Of a stretch of 64,000 nucleotides of DNA, positions 36,246 through 44,806 are shown piece by piece. Each line of letters opens with the position of its first letter. Positions within the stretch are counted from its first letter, which is position 1. A program made the translations under genes and the position numbers. The DNA comes from Pseudoflavitalea rhizosphaerae (GTDB taxonomy: Bacteria > Bacteroidota > Bacteroidia > Chitinophagales > Chitinophagaceae), in contig NZ_RCSU01000013.1 of NCBI RefSeq assembly GCF_003991355.1, forward strand, positions 1-64,000, in the 5' to 3' direction. A model generated the notes under the pieces. That model was not told where the DNA came from, did no database searches, and worked only from the letters and a program-made list of their open reading frames with translations.

Positions 36246-37682
36246 ATGAAACTTACATTCATACTCCCGGTTTGCCTGCTGGTATTGTTTGCCGGTTGCG
36301 ACAAATTCCTCGACATAAAACCACGGAACAAGATCATTCCACAAACCGTGGAAGAGTTTGAGAACATGCTGAACAATGCAGTGATCGTGAATTCCGGCGA
36401 TTATTTCCAGGACCTCATTACAGATGATGTGTTCTTCCCCGAAGCGATGCCAGGCAATCTTTATCAGAATCAGCAGGTCCATGCCAGGCGCATCTTTACC
36501 TTCAATAATCAACCCTATGATGAAGGCACCAATGACTATCTGTGGAGCGAAGGATACAAACGCATATTCTACTTCAATACCGTTGCCAATAATATCATGT
36601 CTGCAACAGGCTCCCAGTCTGAACAATACAAAAAAGCGGTAAGGGCTGAAGCATTATTGGGCCGTGCCTATGAACACCTGGTTATGGTGAATGTTTATGC
36701 TAAACATTATGACCCGGCCACTGCAGCAACCGACCCCGGCATTCCATTGGCCCTGGTGGGAGATATAGGCGCCAAATATTCCAGGAATACTGTGGCGGAA
36801 GTTTATGAGCAGATCATTGATGACCTTACCACCGCCATCCCTGATTTGCCGGCGTCACCCAAAAAAACCAGCTTCAGGGCCAGCAAGCCTGCCGGCCTGG
36901 CCCTGCTGAGCCGTGTGTACCTGTATATGGGCAACTGGGAACTGGCCAAAAAGAATGCAGAAGATGCGCTCGCATTGAAAGGTGAACTGTTTGACATGAA
37001 CAATTATTCAGTGGTTGTTCCCGGCCCCTTTCCGTATGTACCTGGCGCACCGGTTGGCTGGACAAATATCCCGCCCACGCAGCAACATCCCGAAACCCTC
37101 TATGCACGCCACTTCCTGCGTCCATTCGGATTGGCTCAGCTGGTTTGTGCATCTTCCGATCTCAGCGCCTTGTTCACCAATGAAGACCAGCGTTGGGTAT
37201 TGTACTATGCCAATGGCTGGCCCCCGGCTCCCCCATTCAATTATTGGAATATGTACCAGGTGAAGATCTTCCTCAGGGGCGAATTTTATAACAATGCTAT
37301 CGGTATTGGCGAAGTATACCTCAACGCTGCAGAAGCAAAGGCTCGCCTGAATGACATGGACGGCGCCCTGGACCTCATCAACGAACTGAGAAAACACCGC
37401 CTCACGCCGGCGGCATATGTTGAAAAAACAGCAGCCGACTTCGATAATGATCCGGAAAAAGTACTGCGCTTCGTTCTCGAAGAAAGAAGAAGGGAACTCG
37501 CGTTCATGAATATGCGACATATCGATCTCAAACGTCTAAACAAAGAAGCACGATTCCAGAAAACCGTTGTTCACAATGCGGAAGGCATTGAATACAGGCT
37601 GGAACCTAACAGCGACAAATACCAGCGCCAGATCTGGCCCGCAGCTTCCGCTTTCAATCCCGAATGGGAACTCAATCCATAA
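36246..37682 (+). CDS. SusD/RagB-family nutrient-binding lipoprotein
   Basis: 478-aa lipoprotein with lipobox Cys18 (LVLFAGC), followed by DKFLDIKPRNKIIPQTVEEFENML, a SusD subgroup start often found with the RATGSF-type SusC. The core helix is RAEALLGRAYEHLVMVNVYAKHY, and the C-terminal part carries GEVYLNAAEAKARLNDMDGALDLINELRKHR (read here as two adjacent motifs) and EERRRELAFMNMRHIDLKRL. It starts 11 bases after susC stops. The ligand is unknown. Linkage to an ABC ATPase/permease pair 86 bases downstream suggests the imported compound or its signal is handled by that transporter. Confidence 0.92.
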   Translation: MKLTFILPVCLLVLFAGCDKFLDIKPRNKIIPQTVEEFENMLNNAVIVNSGDYFQDLITDDVFFPEAMPGNLYQNQQVHARRIFTFNNQPYDEGTNDYLWSEGYKRIFYFNTVANNIMSATGSQSEQYKKAVRAEALLGRAYEHLVMVNVYAKHYDPATAATDPGIPLALVGDIGAKYSRNTVAEVYEQIIDDLTTAIPDLPASPKKTSFRASKPAGLALLSRVYLYMGNWELAKKNAEDALALKGELFDMNNYSVVVPGPFPYVPGAPVGWTNIPPTQQHPETLYARHFLRPFGLAQLVCASSDLSALFTNEDQRWVLYYANGWPPAPPFNYWNMYQVKIFLRGEFYNNAIGIGEVYLNAAEAKARLNDMDGALDLINELRKHRLTPAAYVEKTAADFDNDPEKVLRFVLEERRRELAFMNMRHIDLKRLNKEARFQKTVVHNAEGIEYRLEPNSDKYQRQIWPAASAFNPEWELNP

Positions 37683-37768
37683 AGATTTTCTGATTATGTA
37701 TGCGGCAAAAGCCGGTTGGACGGTCCCGTTCCGTTCCAACCTGGCTGATGCCTTAATTCAAAGTATCC

Positions 37769-38710
37769 ATGCAGCAAACGATCGTTAAACTAGAAAACCT
37801 ATCCCACCGGTATAGCCAGCAATGGGCGGTAAAAGATATCAGTTTCGAAATAAACAGGAATGGCATATTGGGGTTGCTCGGCTCCAATGGCGCAGGCAAA
37901 TCCACCACCATGAATATCCTCTGCGGCGTATTGAGCCAGACGGAAGGACAGGTGACCATCGATGGGATCGATATCCGGCAAAATCCCGAAGAAGCTAAAA
38001 AAAGGATCGGCTTCCTGCCACAACAGGCGCCTCTCCACCTCGAACAGACAGTTGATGAATACCTCACTTTCTGTGCACATATCCGTCTCCTCCCCAAACG
38101 CGATATCAAAGCAGCTGTTGAAGCCGTGAAAGAAAGATGTGGCGTTGCACATTTCAGCAACAGGCTGATTGGAAATCTTTCAGGCGGTTATCGCCAACGC
38201 GTAGGCATTGCACAGGCCATCATTCACAAACCCCTGCTGGTGGTGCTGGATGAACCCACCAACGGCCTCGACCCCAACCAGATCCTTGAAGTAAGACAAC
38301 TGATCAAAGAAATTGCGGCAGAACGCTCCGTGATCTTTTCTTCCCATATCCTCGCAGAAGTACAGGCCACCTGCCACGACATCATCATGATCGAAGGAGG
38401 ACAGGTTGTTTTCAAAGACACCATGCAGGCCTTCAACAACTACATCGCACCTGACAGTCTCATCGTTTCTCTCGAAAACCCTCCTTCGATTGAAGTGCTG
38501 AAAAGCATTCCCGGTATCACGGCAGGCGAACAGGTGGAAGACAAAACCTACAGGCTGCACTTCAGTGATGCCCGCCAGATCAGCGAGAAAGTAGTGCTCA
38601 AAAGCGTGGAAGAAGGTTGGAGACTCACTGAGATCAATCTCGAGAAAAGTTCACTCGACGCCATCTTCGCTCAATTATCTAACAAAAGATCAAGTCAAAA
38701 AATATCATGA
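37769..38710 (+). CDS. ABC transporter ATP-binding protein, GldA-like
   Basis: 313-aa ATPase. Walker A GSNGAGKST lies at 38-46, the Q-loop at FLPQQAPLH, the ABC signature LSGGYRQR at 137-144 and Walker B LLVVLDEP at 156-163, with the switch His in SSHILAEVQ. The C-terminal extension of about 90 residues is seen in multi-drug/GldA-type ATPases. It overlaps the permease gene by 4 bases (ATGA), so the two make one transporter. It aligns without gaps over its first 170 residues with the ATPase encoded at 47142-48074, showing the two cassettes are paralogues. Gliding-motility GldA is the nearest named relative, but its role here need not be gliding. Confidence 0.9.
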   Translation: MQQTIVKLENLSHRYSQQWAVKDISFEINRNGILGLLGSNGAGKSTTMNILCGVLSQTEGQVTIDGIDIRQNPEEAKKRIGFLPQQAPLHLEQTVDEYLTFCAHIRLLPKRDIKAAVEAVKERCGVAHFSNRLIGNLSGGYRQRVGIAQAIIHKPLLVVLDEPTNGLDPNQILEVRQLIKEIAAERSVIFSSHILAEVQATCHDIIMIEGGQVVFKDTMQAFNNYIAPDSLIVSLENPPSIEVLKSIPGITAGEQVEDKTYRLHFSDARQISEKVVLKSVEEGWRLTEINLEKSSLDAIFAQLSNKRSSQKIS

Positions 38711-40911
38711 GAAGCATATACAGAATAGGACGGCAGGAACTCAGTATCTTATTCCATTCGCCGGTGGCATGGCTGATCCTCATCGTATTTCCGATACAGA
38801 TCGGAATGGATATCACAGAGTACATCCTCATGCTCGGGCGATCACAGAGAATGGGCACGCCTTTTCAGCAGGTAACCAATATCGTTTTCGCCAGTCAGAA
38901 TGGTTTTTATGCAGGTGTGAAGAATACTTTGTATTTCTATATCCCATTGCTCACAATGGGATTGATCAGCCGTGAATTGCACAGCGGCTCCATCAAACTA
39001 TTACTCTCCTCCCCTGTAAAAGTGAGAGACATAGTGCTGGGCAAATATTTATCCATGATGGTTTACGGCCTGATCCTTATTGCCATCATCGGCATGTATG
39101 GGGTGGCCGGCTCATTCTTCATTCCAAATATCGATTACCTGATGGTGATCTCAGGAGCTATTGGCCTGTACCTGCTGATCTGCGCTTATGCCGCCATTGG
39201 GCTCTTCATGTCAAGCCTGACTTCCTACCAGGTGGTGGCAGCCATCAGCACACTGGCCGTGCTGGCCCTGCTAAATTTTGTAGGAGGACTTTTCCAGGGA
39301 AATGATGTGGTGCGCCATATCACCTATTTCCTAAGTATTTCCGGAAGAACAGAGCAATTCATCAGCGGATTGATCAGTTCCGAAGATGTGATCTACTTCC
39401 TGCTCATCATCACTTTCTTTCTCAGTATTACCGGTATGCGACTGCAGGCCGGCAGGGAAGCAAAGTCAACCCGCTTGAAATTCACCAGGTATGCCGTGCT
39501 GATTGCCGGTTGCGTGATCATTGGCTACATCAGCTCACGCCCACGCACAACCGGTTATATTGATATGACCGTTACGAAGTCGAGAACATTGAGCCCGCAA
39601 AGCATAGCTTACCTGAAACAAATGGACAAGCCGCTCAAGATCACCACTTATGTGAATATATTGGGCGATAACTTCTACCTCGGCGCCCCGGAGAAAAAAA
39701 GTTTCGACGAACGCCTGTTCAACCAATACAGGCGCTATCTCCCCGACCTTCAGATGGAATATGTTTACTACTACGATGCGGCTGACAACAGGAATCTATT
39801 GAAAAGCAACCGTGGATCAACTATTGAAGAGATCGCCAAAAAAGTGGCAGATATCCAGAAAATGGATTTCGATAAATTACTGACACCTACGCAGATCAGG
39901 AGGATCGTTGACCTGGCCCCGGAGCAGAACCGCATCGTTCGCCAACTCCAATACGGCAACCAGAAAACTTTCCTCCGCTATTACGAAGATATCAGGATCT
40001 ACCCAAGCGAGCAGGAGATAACGGCGGCGATCAAACGATTGATGGAGCCTGACAAGATCCCGGTGATCCGGTATGTAACGGGGCATGAGGAACGAAGCCC
40101 CTTCAAATCTGGCGACTCTGATCTTCGAAAATCAGCATCCGAGCTCAGTTTCAGGTATTCGCTCATCAACCAGGGATTTGGAGTGGATACAATTGACCTT
40201 GCCAAAGGTAACATCCCGGCCAAAACTGCTGCATTGGTACTGGCTGACCCCAAAACAGCTTACAACGATGCTGAATTGCAACAGATCAAACAATATATCG
40301 ATGCCGGCGGCAACCTGCTGATCCTGTCTGAAACAAATTCACAGCCCCATCTCGCACCTGTTTGTGAATATATTGGTGTGTCTACCGGCACCGTAAACCT
40401 TACCCAGCAAAGCAGGGACTTTGCGCCAGACATGCTGCAGGCATTGTTTACAGAAGAATCGGATAACTTCTCGGATCGTTACAGGGCTTACAGGGCAGAC
40501 AGCGCTATCGTTACAATGCCCGGCGCCGCCACCGTCAGCTACCTGCAGCAATCCTTCAAGGTAATGCCCCTGTTGAAAAACGAGGAGGGGAAGCCTTTGT
40601 CTGTAGCACTTTCGAGAAAGATCAACAACAAAGAGCAGAAAATTGTAGTAGCCGCAGATGCGGATTTTCTCAACACAGTGGAACTGAGCAGAAGGAATCC
40701 GGCCAACAGCAATTTCATTTTTGTGACCGGACTGTTCAGTTGGTTCAGCAATGGAGAATTTCCGGTGAACACACAAGGCAAACGTTCAAAAGATGTGATC
40801 GATAGTGATGATGATGGTGTAATGATGATGAGGTTATTCTTTTTTGGTATCCTGCCCGGTTGCGTCCTGATTGCCGGTGCATCTCTTTTGATCTACAGGA
40901 AGAGAAGATAA
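38707..40911 (+). CDS. Fused ABC-2 permease / GldG-like protein
   Basis: 734-aa membrane protein. The N-terminal 250 residues form an ABC-2-type permease with about six helices (PVAWLILIVFPIQIGMDITE; YFYIPLLTMGLISRELHSGS, a GldF hallmark). A further transmembrane helix at about 260-280 leads into a GldG/ABC-auxiliary domain (about 290-690: SRTLSPQSIAYLKQMDKPL; VIRYVTGHEERSPF; LADPKTAYNDAELQQIKQYI; GGNLLILSE), and a final helix is followed by YRKRR. The fusion of GldF- and GldG-type parts in one chain, paired with the GldA-like ATPase, gives a complete transporter. Substrate and direction are unknown. Confidence 0.88.
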   Translation: MRSIYRIGRQELSILFHSPVAWLILIVFPIQIGMDITEYILMLGRSQRMGTPFQQVTNIVFASQNGFYAGVKNTLYFYIPLLTMGLISRELHSGSIKLLLSSPVKVRDIVLGKYLSMMVYGLILIAIIGMYGVAGSFFIPNIDYLMVISGAIGLYLLICAYAAIGLFMSSLTSYQVVAAISTLAVLALLNFVGGLFQGNDVVRHITYFLSISGRTEQFISGLISSEDVIYFLLIITFFLSITGMRLQAGREAKSTRLKFTRYAVLIAGCVIIGYISSRPRTTGYIDMTVTKSRTLSPQSIAYLKQMDKPLKITTYVNILGDNFYLGAPEKKSFDERLFNQYRRYLPDLQMEYVYYYDAADNRNLLKSNRGSTIEEIAKKVADIQKMDFDKLLTPTQIRRIVDLAPEQNRIVRQLQYGNQKTFLRYYEDIRIYPSEQEITAAIKRLMEPDKIPVIRYVTGHEERSPFKSGDSDLRKSASELSFRYSLINQGFGVDTIDLAKGNIPAKTAALVLADPKTAYNDAELQQIKQYIDAGGNLLILSETNSQPHLAPVCEYIGVSTGTVNLTQQSRDFAPDMLQALFTEESDNFSDRYRAYRADSAIVTMPGAATVSYLQQSFKVMPLLKNEEGKPLSVALSRKINNKEQKIVVAADADFLNTVELSRRNPANSNFIFVTGLFSWFSNGEFPVNTQGKRSKDVIDSDDDGVMMMRLFFFGILPGCVLIAGASLLIYRKRR

Positions 40912-40942
40912 TTTCTTTCCCTATGTAATTACTGATCACTGC

Positions 40943-40980
40943 AAGCTGCTGTATGGTTTTCCATTCAGCAGCTTTTCCTT
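40943..40980 (+). terminator. Intrinsic terminator at the end of the first cassette
   Basis: AAGCTGCTG (40943-40951) pairs with CAGCAGCTT (40966-40974) and is followed by TTCCTTTT. It begins 32 bases after the permease/GldG stop and probably ends the sigma-to-permease transcription unit. Confidence 0.7.
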
Positions 40981-41148
40981 TTATCCTCCCTCCTTTTATA
41001 TAGTGAAATAACTCATGCTTTCACGAAATACAGTGAAATAATTCTTCCCGGAAACACTGTAATAACCTGTATTTCAACTTATTAAACAATTGGCATTTAG
41101 TTGGCTTCTATTCTGCATTAACCATTTGCTCAATACAAACTGACCAGC

Positions 41149-41514
41149 ATGTCATTACAGGAAAAACAAATTCAATCAGTGCGGGATATTCCCATCAGGT
41201 TTTTTCGTCCTCATTTACTCGCTCAAATATTGGAAGACTTGAAGCACCGTGGTTACCGGCTTCAGTTCAGGAGGGAAGCTACCTGTCTTTACTGCAATGA
41301 ACTGAGTCAATGGATCAGCCCTGAAAGTTTTGTAGTGGACGAATATTATCATTTCGAAGATGCTTCTTCAACCGATGAAGCAAGGACCCTTTATGCCATC
41401 ACTGTTGAGGAAGGGAAAAAAGGATTCCTCGTTGATGCCTGCCTGGTATATGAGGATAATATCAGTAATGAAATGATGCAGAAATTAAGATGGGAATATG
41501 AAATCAGGGCCTGA
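41149..41514 (+). CDS. Small CxxC protein of unknown function (often mislabelled PRPP synthetase)
   Basis: 121-aa soluble protein. Visible features are a putative metal-binding pair CLYC (about residues 45-48), acidic segments around VVDEYYHFEDASSTDEARTL and a C-terminal GFLVDACLVYEDNIS. Short Bacteroidota proteins of this type are frequently annotated as phosphoribosylpyrophosphate synthetase, but the length and the missing PRPP-binding motif rule out that enzyme. The function is unknown. It stands alone after a 237-base gap that contains a terminator and repeated GTGAAA motifs, and it is followed 40 bases later by the peroxiredoxin-like gene. Confidence 0.75.
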   Translation: MSLQEKQIQSVRDIPIRFFRPHLLAQILEDLKHRGYRLQFRREATCLYCNELSQWISPESFVVDEYYHFEDASSTDEARTLYAITVEEGKKGFLVDACLVYEDNISNEMMQKLRWEYEIRA

Positions 41515-41554
41515 CAGGGGATCATTCCTGCATTAAACTATAAAACCATAAATC

Positions 41555-41605
41555 ATGAAAATTGTAGTTGTTGGCGGAACCGGACTGCTCGGTTCAAAGC
41601 TGGTC
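41555..41605 (+). pseudogene. Relic 5' end of an NmrA/SDR-type gene fused in frame
   Basis: The codons spell MKIVVVGGTGLLGSKLV, the conserved beta-alpha start of NAD(P)-binding NmrA-like or SDR proteins. The fold breaks off immediately (PPSITQSTIVTQKNNS) and the peroxiredoxin begins 33 codons in. The most economical reading is a deletion that removed the body of an oxidoreductase gene and placed the peroxiredoxin behind its start codon. Confidence 0.55.
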
Positions 41606-42130
41606 CCACCATCAATTACTCAATCAACAATAGTCACCCAAAAAAACAATAGTATGTTACCAAGAGGAACTACTGCTCCGGACTTTGAGCTCTATTCAAC
41701 GCCGGACCAGAAGCTAAAACTAAGCGATCTGAAAAACAAAAAAGTGATCCTGGCCTTTTACCCGGCAGACTGGAGCCCGGTTTGTGATGATCAGATGAAT
41801 CTGTACAACGAGATGGGCAAATTCTTTTCCAGGCATAATGCACAAGTGCTGGGCATCAGTGTAGACAGTAAGTGGAGCCACCTGGCCTTTGCCGATCACA
41901 ATAAATTCCATTTTCCATTATTATCCGATTTCGAGCCAAAGGGGGAAGTAGCCCGTTTGTATGAAGTGTACAACGAGAAAACAGGAGAGTGTCAAAGGGC
42001 CCTGTATGTATTAGATGAAGCAGGTCTCATACAATGGAGCTACCTCTCCCCTGTTGGTATCAACCCCGGTGCAGATGGTATTCTGAATGCCCTGGAAGAA
42101 TTAGATAACGTAAAAATCATTAATCAATGA
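41555..42130 (+). CDS. Peroxiredoxin (AhpC/TSA family) with an atypical dehydrogenase-like N-terminus
   Basis: From residue 34 (alternative ATG at 41654) the protein is a standard peroxiredoxin: MLPRGTTAPDFELYS, then FYPADWSPVCDDQ with the peroxidatic cysteine (residue 77 of the long form, 44 of the short form), and later GISVDSKWSHLAFA and ALYVLDEAGLIQWSY. Only Ser replaces the usual Thr in TPVC. A second Cys in TGECQRAL may resolve the sulfenate. The first 17 residues, MKIVVVGGTGLLGSKLV, are the nucleotide-binding start of an NmrA/short-chain-dehydrogenase protein (GxxGxxG) and do not belong to the family. The gene overlaps the DsbA-like gene by 4 bases (ATGA), implying coupled redox functions. 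I keep the long frame because the first ATG has the normal leader, but the short start is equally credible. Confidence 0.8.
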   Translation: MKIVVVGGTGLLGSKLVPPSITQSTIVTQKNNSMLPRGTTAPDFELYSTPDQKLKLSDLKNKKVILAFYPADWSPVCDDQMNLYNEMGKFFSRHNAQVLGISVDSKWSHLAFADHNKFHFPLLSDFEPKGEVARLYEVYNEKTGECQRALYVLDEAGLIQWSYLSPVGINPGADGILNALEELDNVKIINQ

Positions 42131-42666
42131 GCCAGTTATATCAACCTATCAGCAACATCGACCATTTTTACGGAAACCCGGATGCAACAGTATCCCTGGT
42201 GGAATACGGAGATTTCGAATGCCCCTACTGCGGTCGTGCATATCCGATAGTAAAAGCCATCAAGCAGGAACTGGGAAAAGACCTGAAGTTCGTATTCAGG
42301 AATTTCCCCCTGACAAAGATCCATCCGAATGCCTTCTCTGCGGCTGTTGCAACAGAAGCTGCGGCATTACAGGGAAAATATTGGGAGATGCATGATATTG
42401 TTTTCGAACATCAGCATTCACTGGACCCGGAAAATGTATTCCTGCTGGCGGGCAGGATCGGGCTGGACCTGGAGAGATTCAAACATGATATTCACGATGA
42501 AAAGTTGATCGGTAAAGTGGAAAAGGATTTTGAAACCGGCCTCAGAAGTGGTGTGAACAGAACGCCCAGTTTCTTTATCAATGGAGAAAAATTTGAAGGC
42601 GATTGGGGAGAAGGTCAATTGATGGATCGATTGAAAGACGTTCTCGCAGCAGGTCCGCTGGTGTAG
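42127..42666 (+). CDS. DsbA-family thioredoxin-fold protein, cytoplasmic-looking
   Basis: 179-aa thiol oxidoreductase with the active-site CPYC at residues 32-35 (YGDFECPYCGRAYP), the helical insertion typical of DsbA (ALQGKYWEMHDIVFEHQHSL), the cis-proline in NRTPSFFING, and GLDLERFKHDI. There is no signal peptide, so it probably acts in the cytoplasm or relies on another export route. It overlaps the peroxiredoxin gene by 4 bases, which suggests a joint antioxidant or disulfide role. The family is also known from FrnE-like and thiol-disulfide stress proteins. Confidence 0.88.
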   Translation: MSQLYQPISNIDHFYGNPDATVSLVEYGDFECPYCGRAYPIVKAIKQELGKDLKFVFRNFPLTKIHPNAFSAAVATEAAALQGKYWEMHDIVFEHQHSLDPENVFLLAGRIGLDLERFKHDIHDEKLIGKVEKDFETGLRSGVNRTPSFFINGEKFEGDWGEGQLMDRLKDVLAAGPLV

Positions 42667-42696
42667 TAGCGTTATGATCATTCAACAGGATCATCA

Positions 42697-42731
42697 AAGG
42701 GCCGCCCGGGAAAAGATTCCGGGCGGCTTTT
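42697..42731 (+). terminator. Intrinsic terminator after the redox gene pair
   Basis: A 9-bp GC stem is seen: GCCGCCCGG (42701-42709), 9-base loop, CCGGGCGGC (42719-42727), followed by TTTTG. It lies 34 bases after the DsbA-like stop codon. Confidence 0.85.
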
Positions 42732-42761
42732 GCATCGGACATATGTTGCAGGTTTTCTGAA

Positions 42762-42769
42762 TATCTTTA
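42762..42769 (+). promoter_or_regulatory. Candidate -7 box (TATCTTTA) for the MFS gene
   Basis: The same TATCTTTA octamer as at 8465, here 16 bases before the ATG. No TTG lies at the right upstream distance, so the call is weak. Confidence 0.25.
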
Positions 42770-42784
42770 AGCAAAAATCCGCCT

Positions 42785-44200
42785 ATGCCTCCCAAGAGGT
42801 CGCTGGTATTGATCACGCTCATGATCGGCACTTCGATGGCTGCCATTGACAGCAGTATCGTGAACGTGTCCCTGCCGGTTATTCAGCGGGAGTTCAATGT
42901 TCAACTGGATGCCATTGCCCTGGTAGTAACAGTATACATGATCACCTATAGTTTGTTCATTCCTCTTACCAACTGGCTGAAGAACCGTATTGGGTATTAC
43001 AATCTGTATATGACCAGCATTTCGCTGTTCGTGGCAGGGTCACTGTTATGTAGCCTCGCAGACAGCCTTACTTTCCTGATCCTTGCGCGGGCGGTGCAGG
43101 CCATCGGTGGCGGCGCCATTGCACCTACTTCGCTGGCCATCCTGAGTGAGACATTCCCCAAAGAGGAAAGAGGAAGCGCCGTTGGCTGGTGGGGAATTGG
43201 TAACGTGATGGGACCAGCGCTGGGCCCCACTTTGGGCGGTATCCTTACTCAATACCTGGGATGGCAATCGATCTTTTATGTAAACGTTCCTGTAGGTATC
43301 ATTACCATCTGGATGGCGGCCAGGAACCTGCAATTCCTGAAACAGATCCCGATCACCAAACCACCGCTCGATCTGAAAGGCTATTTGATGCTGGCAGGAT
43401 TCGTGCTATTGTTGCAGGCAACCATTATACCCTTTGCATCCCGCTACGGACTTACATCCTGGCAGTTCCTGGGTTGTTTTGTGGTCACCGTCACTATCCT
43501 GGTTCTTTACATACGTACCTCAAGACGGCCTGAGCCATTACTTGATCTGTCTATTTTCAAGATCCCGGATTTCAGAAGACCGTTCATTATCGTTGGCATC
43601 CGTTCTGTGGCACTGTTCGGCGGCATGTTCTTTCTTCCCTTCCTCCTACAGGGCTATCTTGGGTATTCCGAGATCGGGAGCGCCATGCTATTATTACCCA
43701 ATGCCCTGATCATGCTGGTCACCAGGCCGGTTTCAGGAAAGCTGGCAGATAAAGGGATGATCAGATATATTTCGGTTATCGGTATCTTGCTGGTATCAAC
43801 CTCCTTTGTGTTGTTTTCCATTATCGATATTGGTGCAAGCGCAGCATTTATTGTAACAGCTATGATCATACGCGGATTGGGCATCAGTTTCCTGATAGCG
43901 CCTGTATCAACGGCAATGCTGAACTCGGTAAATTCAGAGCAAACCGCTACTGCTACTTCGTTGAATACGCTGATGCTACAACTTGGAGGTTCAGTAGGTA
44001 TTGCTGTAAGCAGCGCTATCCACACGCACCTGTTAGCGCATTATGAAGCTAAAACAGGTACACATCAGTTGGCAGAACATTATGCATTGCAGGATGGATT
44101 CCTCACCACGGCGGGATTGATATTACTTGCGTTATTGCCAGCAATACGGCTGCCGCAAAAAACGAGGAAGCGATTAGTGGATAAGAATGTGTTGGGATAA
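42785..44200 (+). CDS. MFS multidrug exporter, DHA2 (EmrB/QacA-like) family
   Basis: 471-aa inner-membrane transporter with about 14 hydrophobic helices. DHA2 landmarks are MIGTSMAAIDSSIVNVSLPVIQ (split here: ASSIVNVSLP motif D1-like), ARAVQAIGGGAIAPTSLAIL and GWWGIGNVMGPALGPTLGG. It probably exports drugs or metabolites with proton antiport. It has no HlyD/EmrA partner or TetR regulator beside it. Its stop codon directly abuts the stop of the convergent TonB gene, with no spacer. The specific substrate cannot be judged. Confidence 0.88.
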   Translation: MPPKRSLVLITLMIGTSMAAIDSSIVNVSLPVIQREFNVQLDAIALVVTVYMITYSLFIPLTNWLKNRIGYYNLYMTSISLFVAGSLLCSLADSLTFLILARAVQAIGGGAIAPTSLAILSETFPKEERGSAVGWWGIGNVMGPALGPTLGGILTQYLGWQSIFYVNVPVGIITIWMAARNLQFLKQIPITKPPLDLKGYLMLAGFVLLLQATIIPFASRYGLTSWQFLGCFVVTVTILVLYIRTSRRPEPLLDLSIFKIPDFRRPFIIVGIRSVALFGGMFFLPFLLQGYLGYSEIGSAMLLLPNALIMLVTRPVSGKLADKGMIRYISVIGILLVSTSFVLFSIIDIGASAAFIVTAMIIRGLGISFLIAPVSTAMLNSVNSEQTATATSLNTLMLQLGGSVGIAVSSAIHTHLLAHYEAKTGTHQLAEHYALQDGFLTTAGLILLALLPAIRLPQKTRKRLVDKNVLG

Positions 44201-44686
44201 TTATTCGTTTGCTGGCATTACAGCATTCTCCCCTTCCATCCTGAATATCACAGGTAAGATTTTGTAGGAAGCTACCGGCTTCCCTTTTAACAAAGCTGGC
44301 TCCCATCTGGGCATGGAAGATATAACCCTGATAGCCTCTTCCAATATACCATACCCTGGTACAGGGTCATTTGGTTTCAGATGAACATCTCTTACAGCTC
44401 CATTCTTATCAATAGTAAACCTTACATTCACTGTTGCCTCGATTTCATACTTCAAAGCAGAGTCCGGGTATAGTAGATTCGCTGCAATAAATCGTCTCAG
44501 TGAATCCATACCACCAGCGAACATTGATTGCCGCGTAATTTTTTTTATGCTGCCAGGCCCCCCCGGAATAGTATCATATTGTACTTGAACAGGAATGTTC
44601 TTTTTCATTTCCCCGCTGGAGCTATTTGAGAAGAAGGATAAAAAGAATGCAACAAGAACAGATAGCTGAACAATAAATTTCATCAT
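44201..44686 (-). CDS. TonB C-terminal domain protein (energy transducer-like)
   Basis: 161-aa exported protein with an N-terminal signal or anchor helix (MKFIVQLSVLVAFFLSFFSN) and a TonB C-terminal domain at about 75-150: NVRFTIDKNGAVRDVHL, MPRWEPALLKGKPVASYKI and PVIFRM. It lacks the proline-rich spacer and the ExbBD-interacting N-terminus of full TonB, so it is either a periplasmic TonB-domain protein or a minimal transducer. Its location between loci encoding TonB-dependent transporters may be coincidental. Family membership is clear, the role less so. Confidence 0.8.
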   Translation of the reverse strand: MMKFIVQLSVLVAFFLSFFSNSSSGEMKKNIPVQVQYDTIPGGPGSIKKITRQSMFAGGMDSLRRFIAANLLYPDSALKYEIEATVNVRFTIDKNGAVRDVHLKPNDPVPGYGILEEAIRVISSMPRWEPALLKGKPVASYKILPVIFRMEGENAVMPANE

Positions 44687-44734
44687 GACTATATTAGAAT
44701 ATCGCCAATATATTCAATTTCCATCGGAAATAAG

Positions 44735-44765
44735 CAAAAAGCAGGAATGTTATTCCTGCTTTTTG
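44735..44765 (-). terminator. Strong terminator after the minus-strand cassette
   Basis: A perfect 14-bp stem is seen with a 3-base loop: 44735-44748 (CAAAAAGCAGGAAT) and 44752-44765. The A-run and T-run on both sides let it work in either direction. Read on the minus strand it lies 42 bases beyond the permease/GldG stop and probably terminates the long sigma/SusCD/ABC transcription unit. It also isolates the TonB-domain gene. Confidence 0.8.
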
Positions 44766-44806
44766 AACCAGCGCCTTAGCCAGTTGTCAAATGAAATATT
44801 ACAATT

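Noticed and set aside
41149-41514. Assignment as ribose-phosphate pyrophosphokinase
   Set aside because: The protein is only 121 aa and lacks the PRPP-binding loop and catalytic flexible loop of the enzyme.
44201-44686. Classical TonB energy transducer
   Set aside because: The C-terminal domain matches, but there is no proline-rich spacer, and the N-terminus looks like a plain signal or anchor, so only a TonB-domain call is made.
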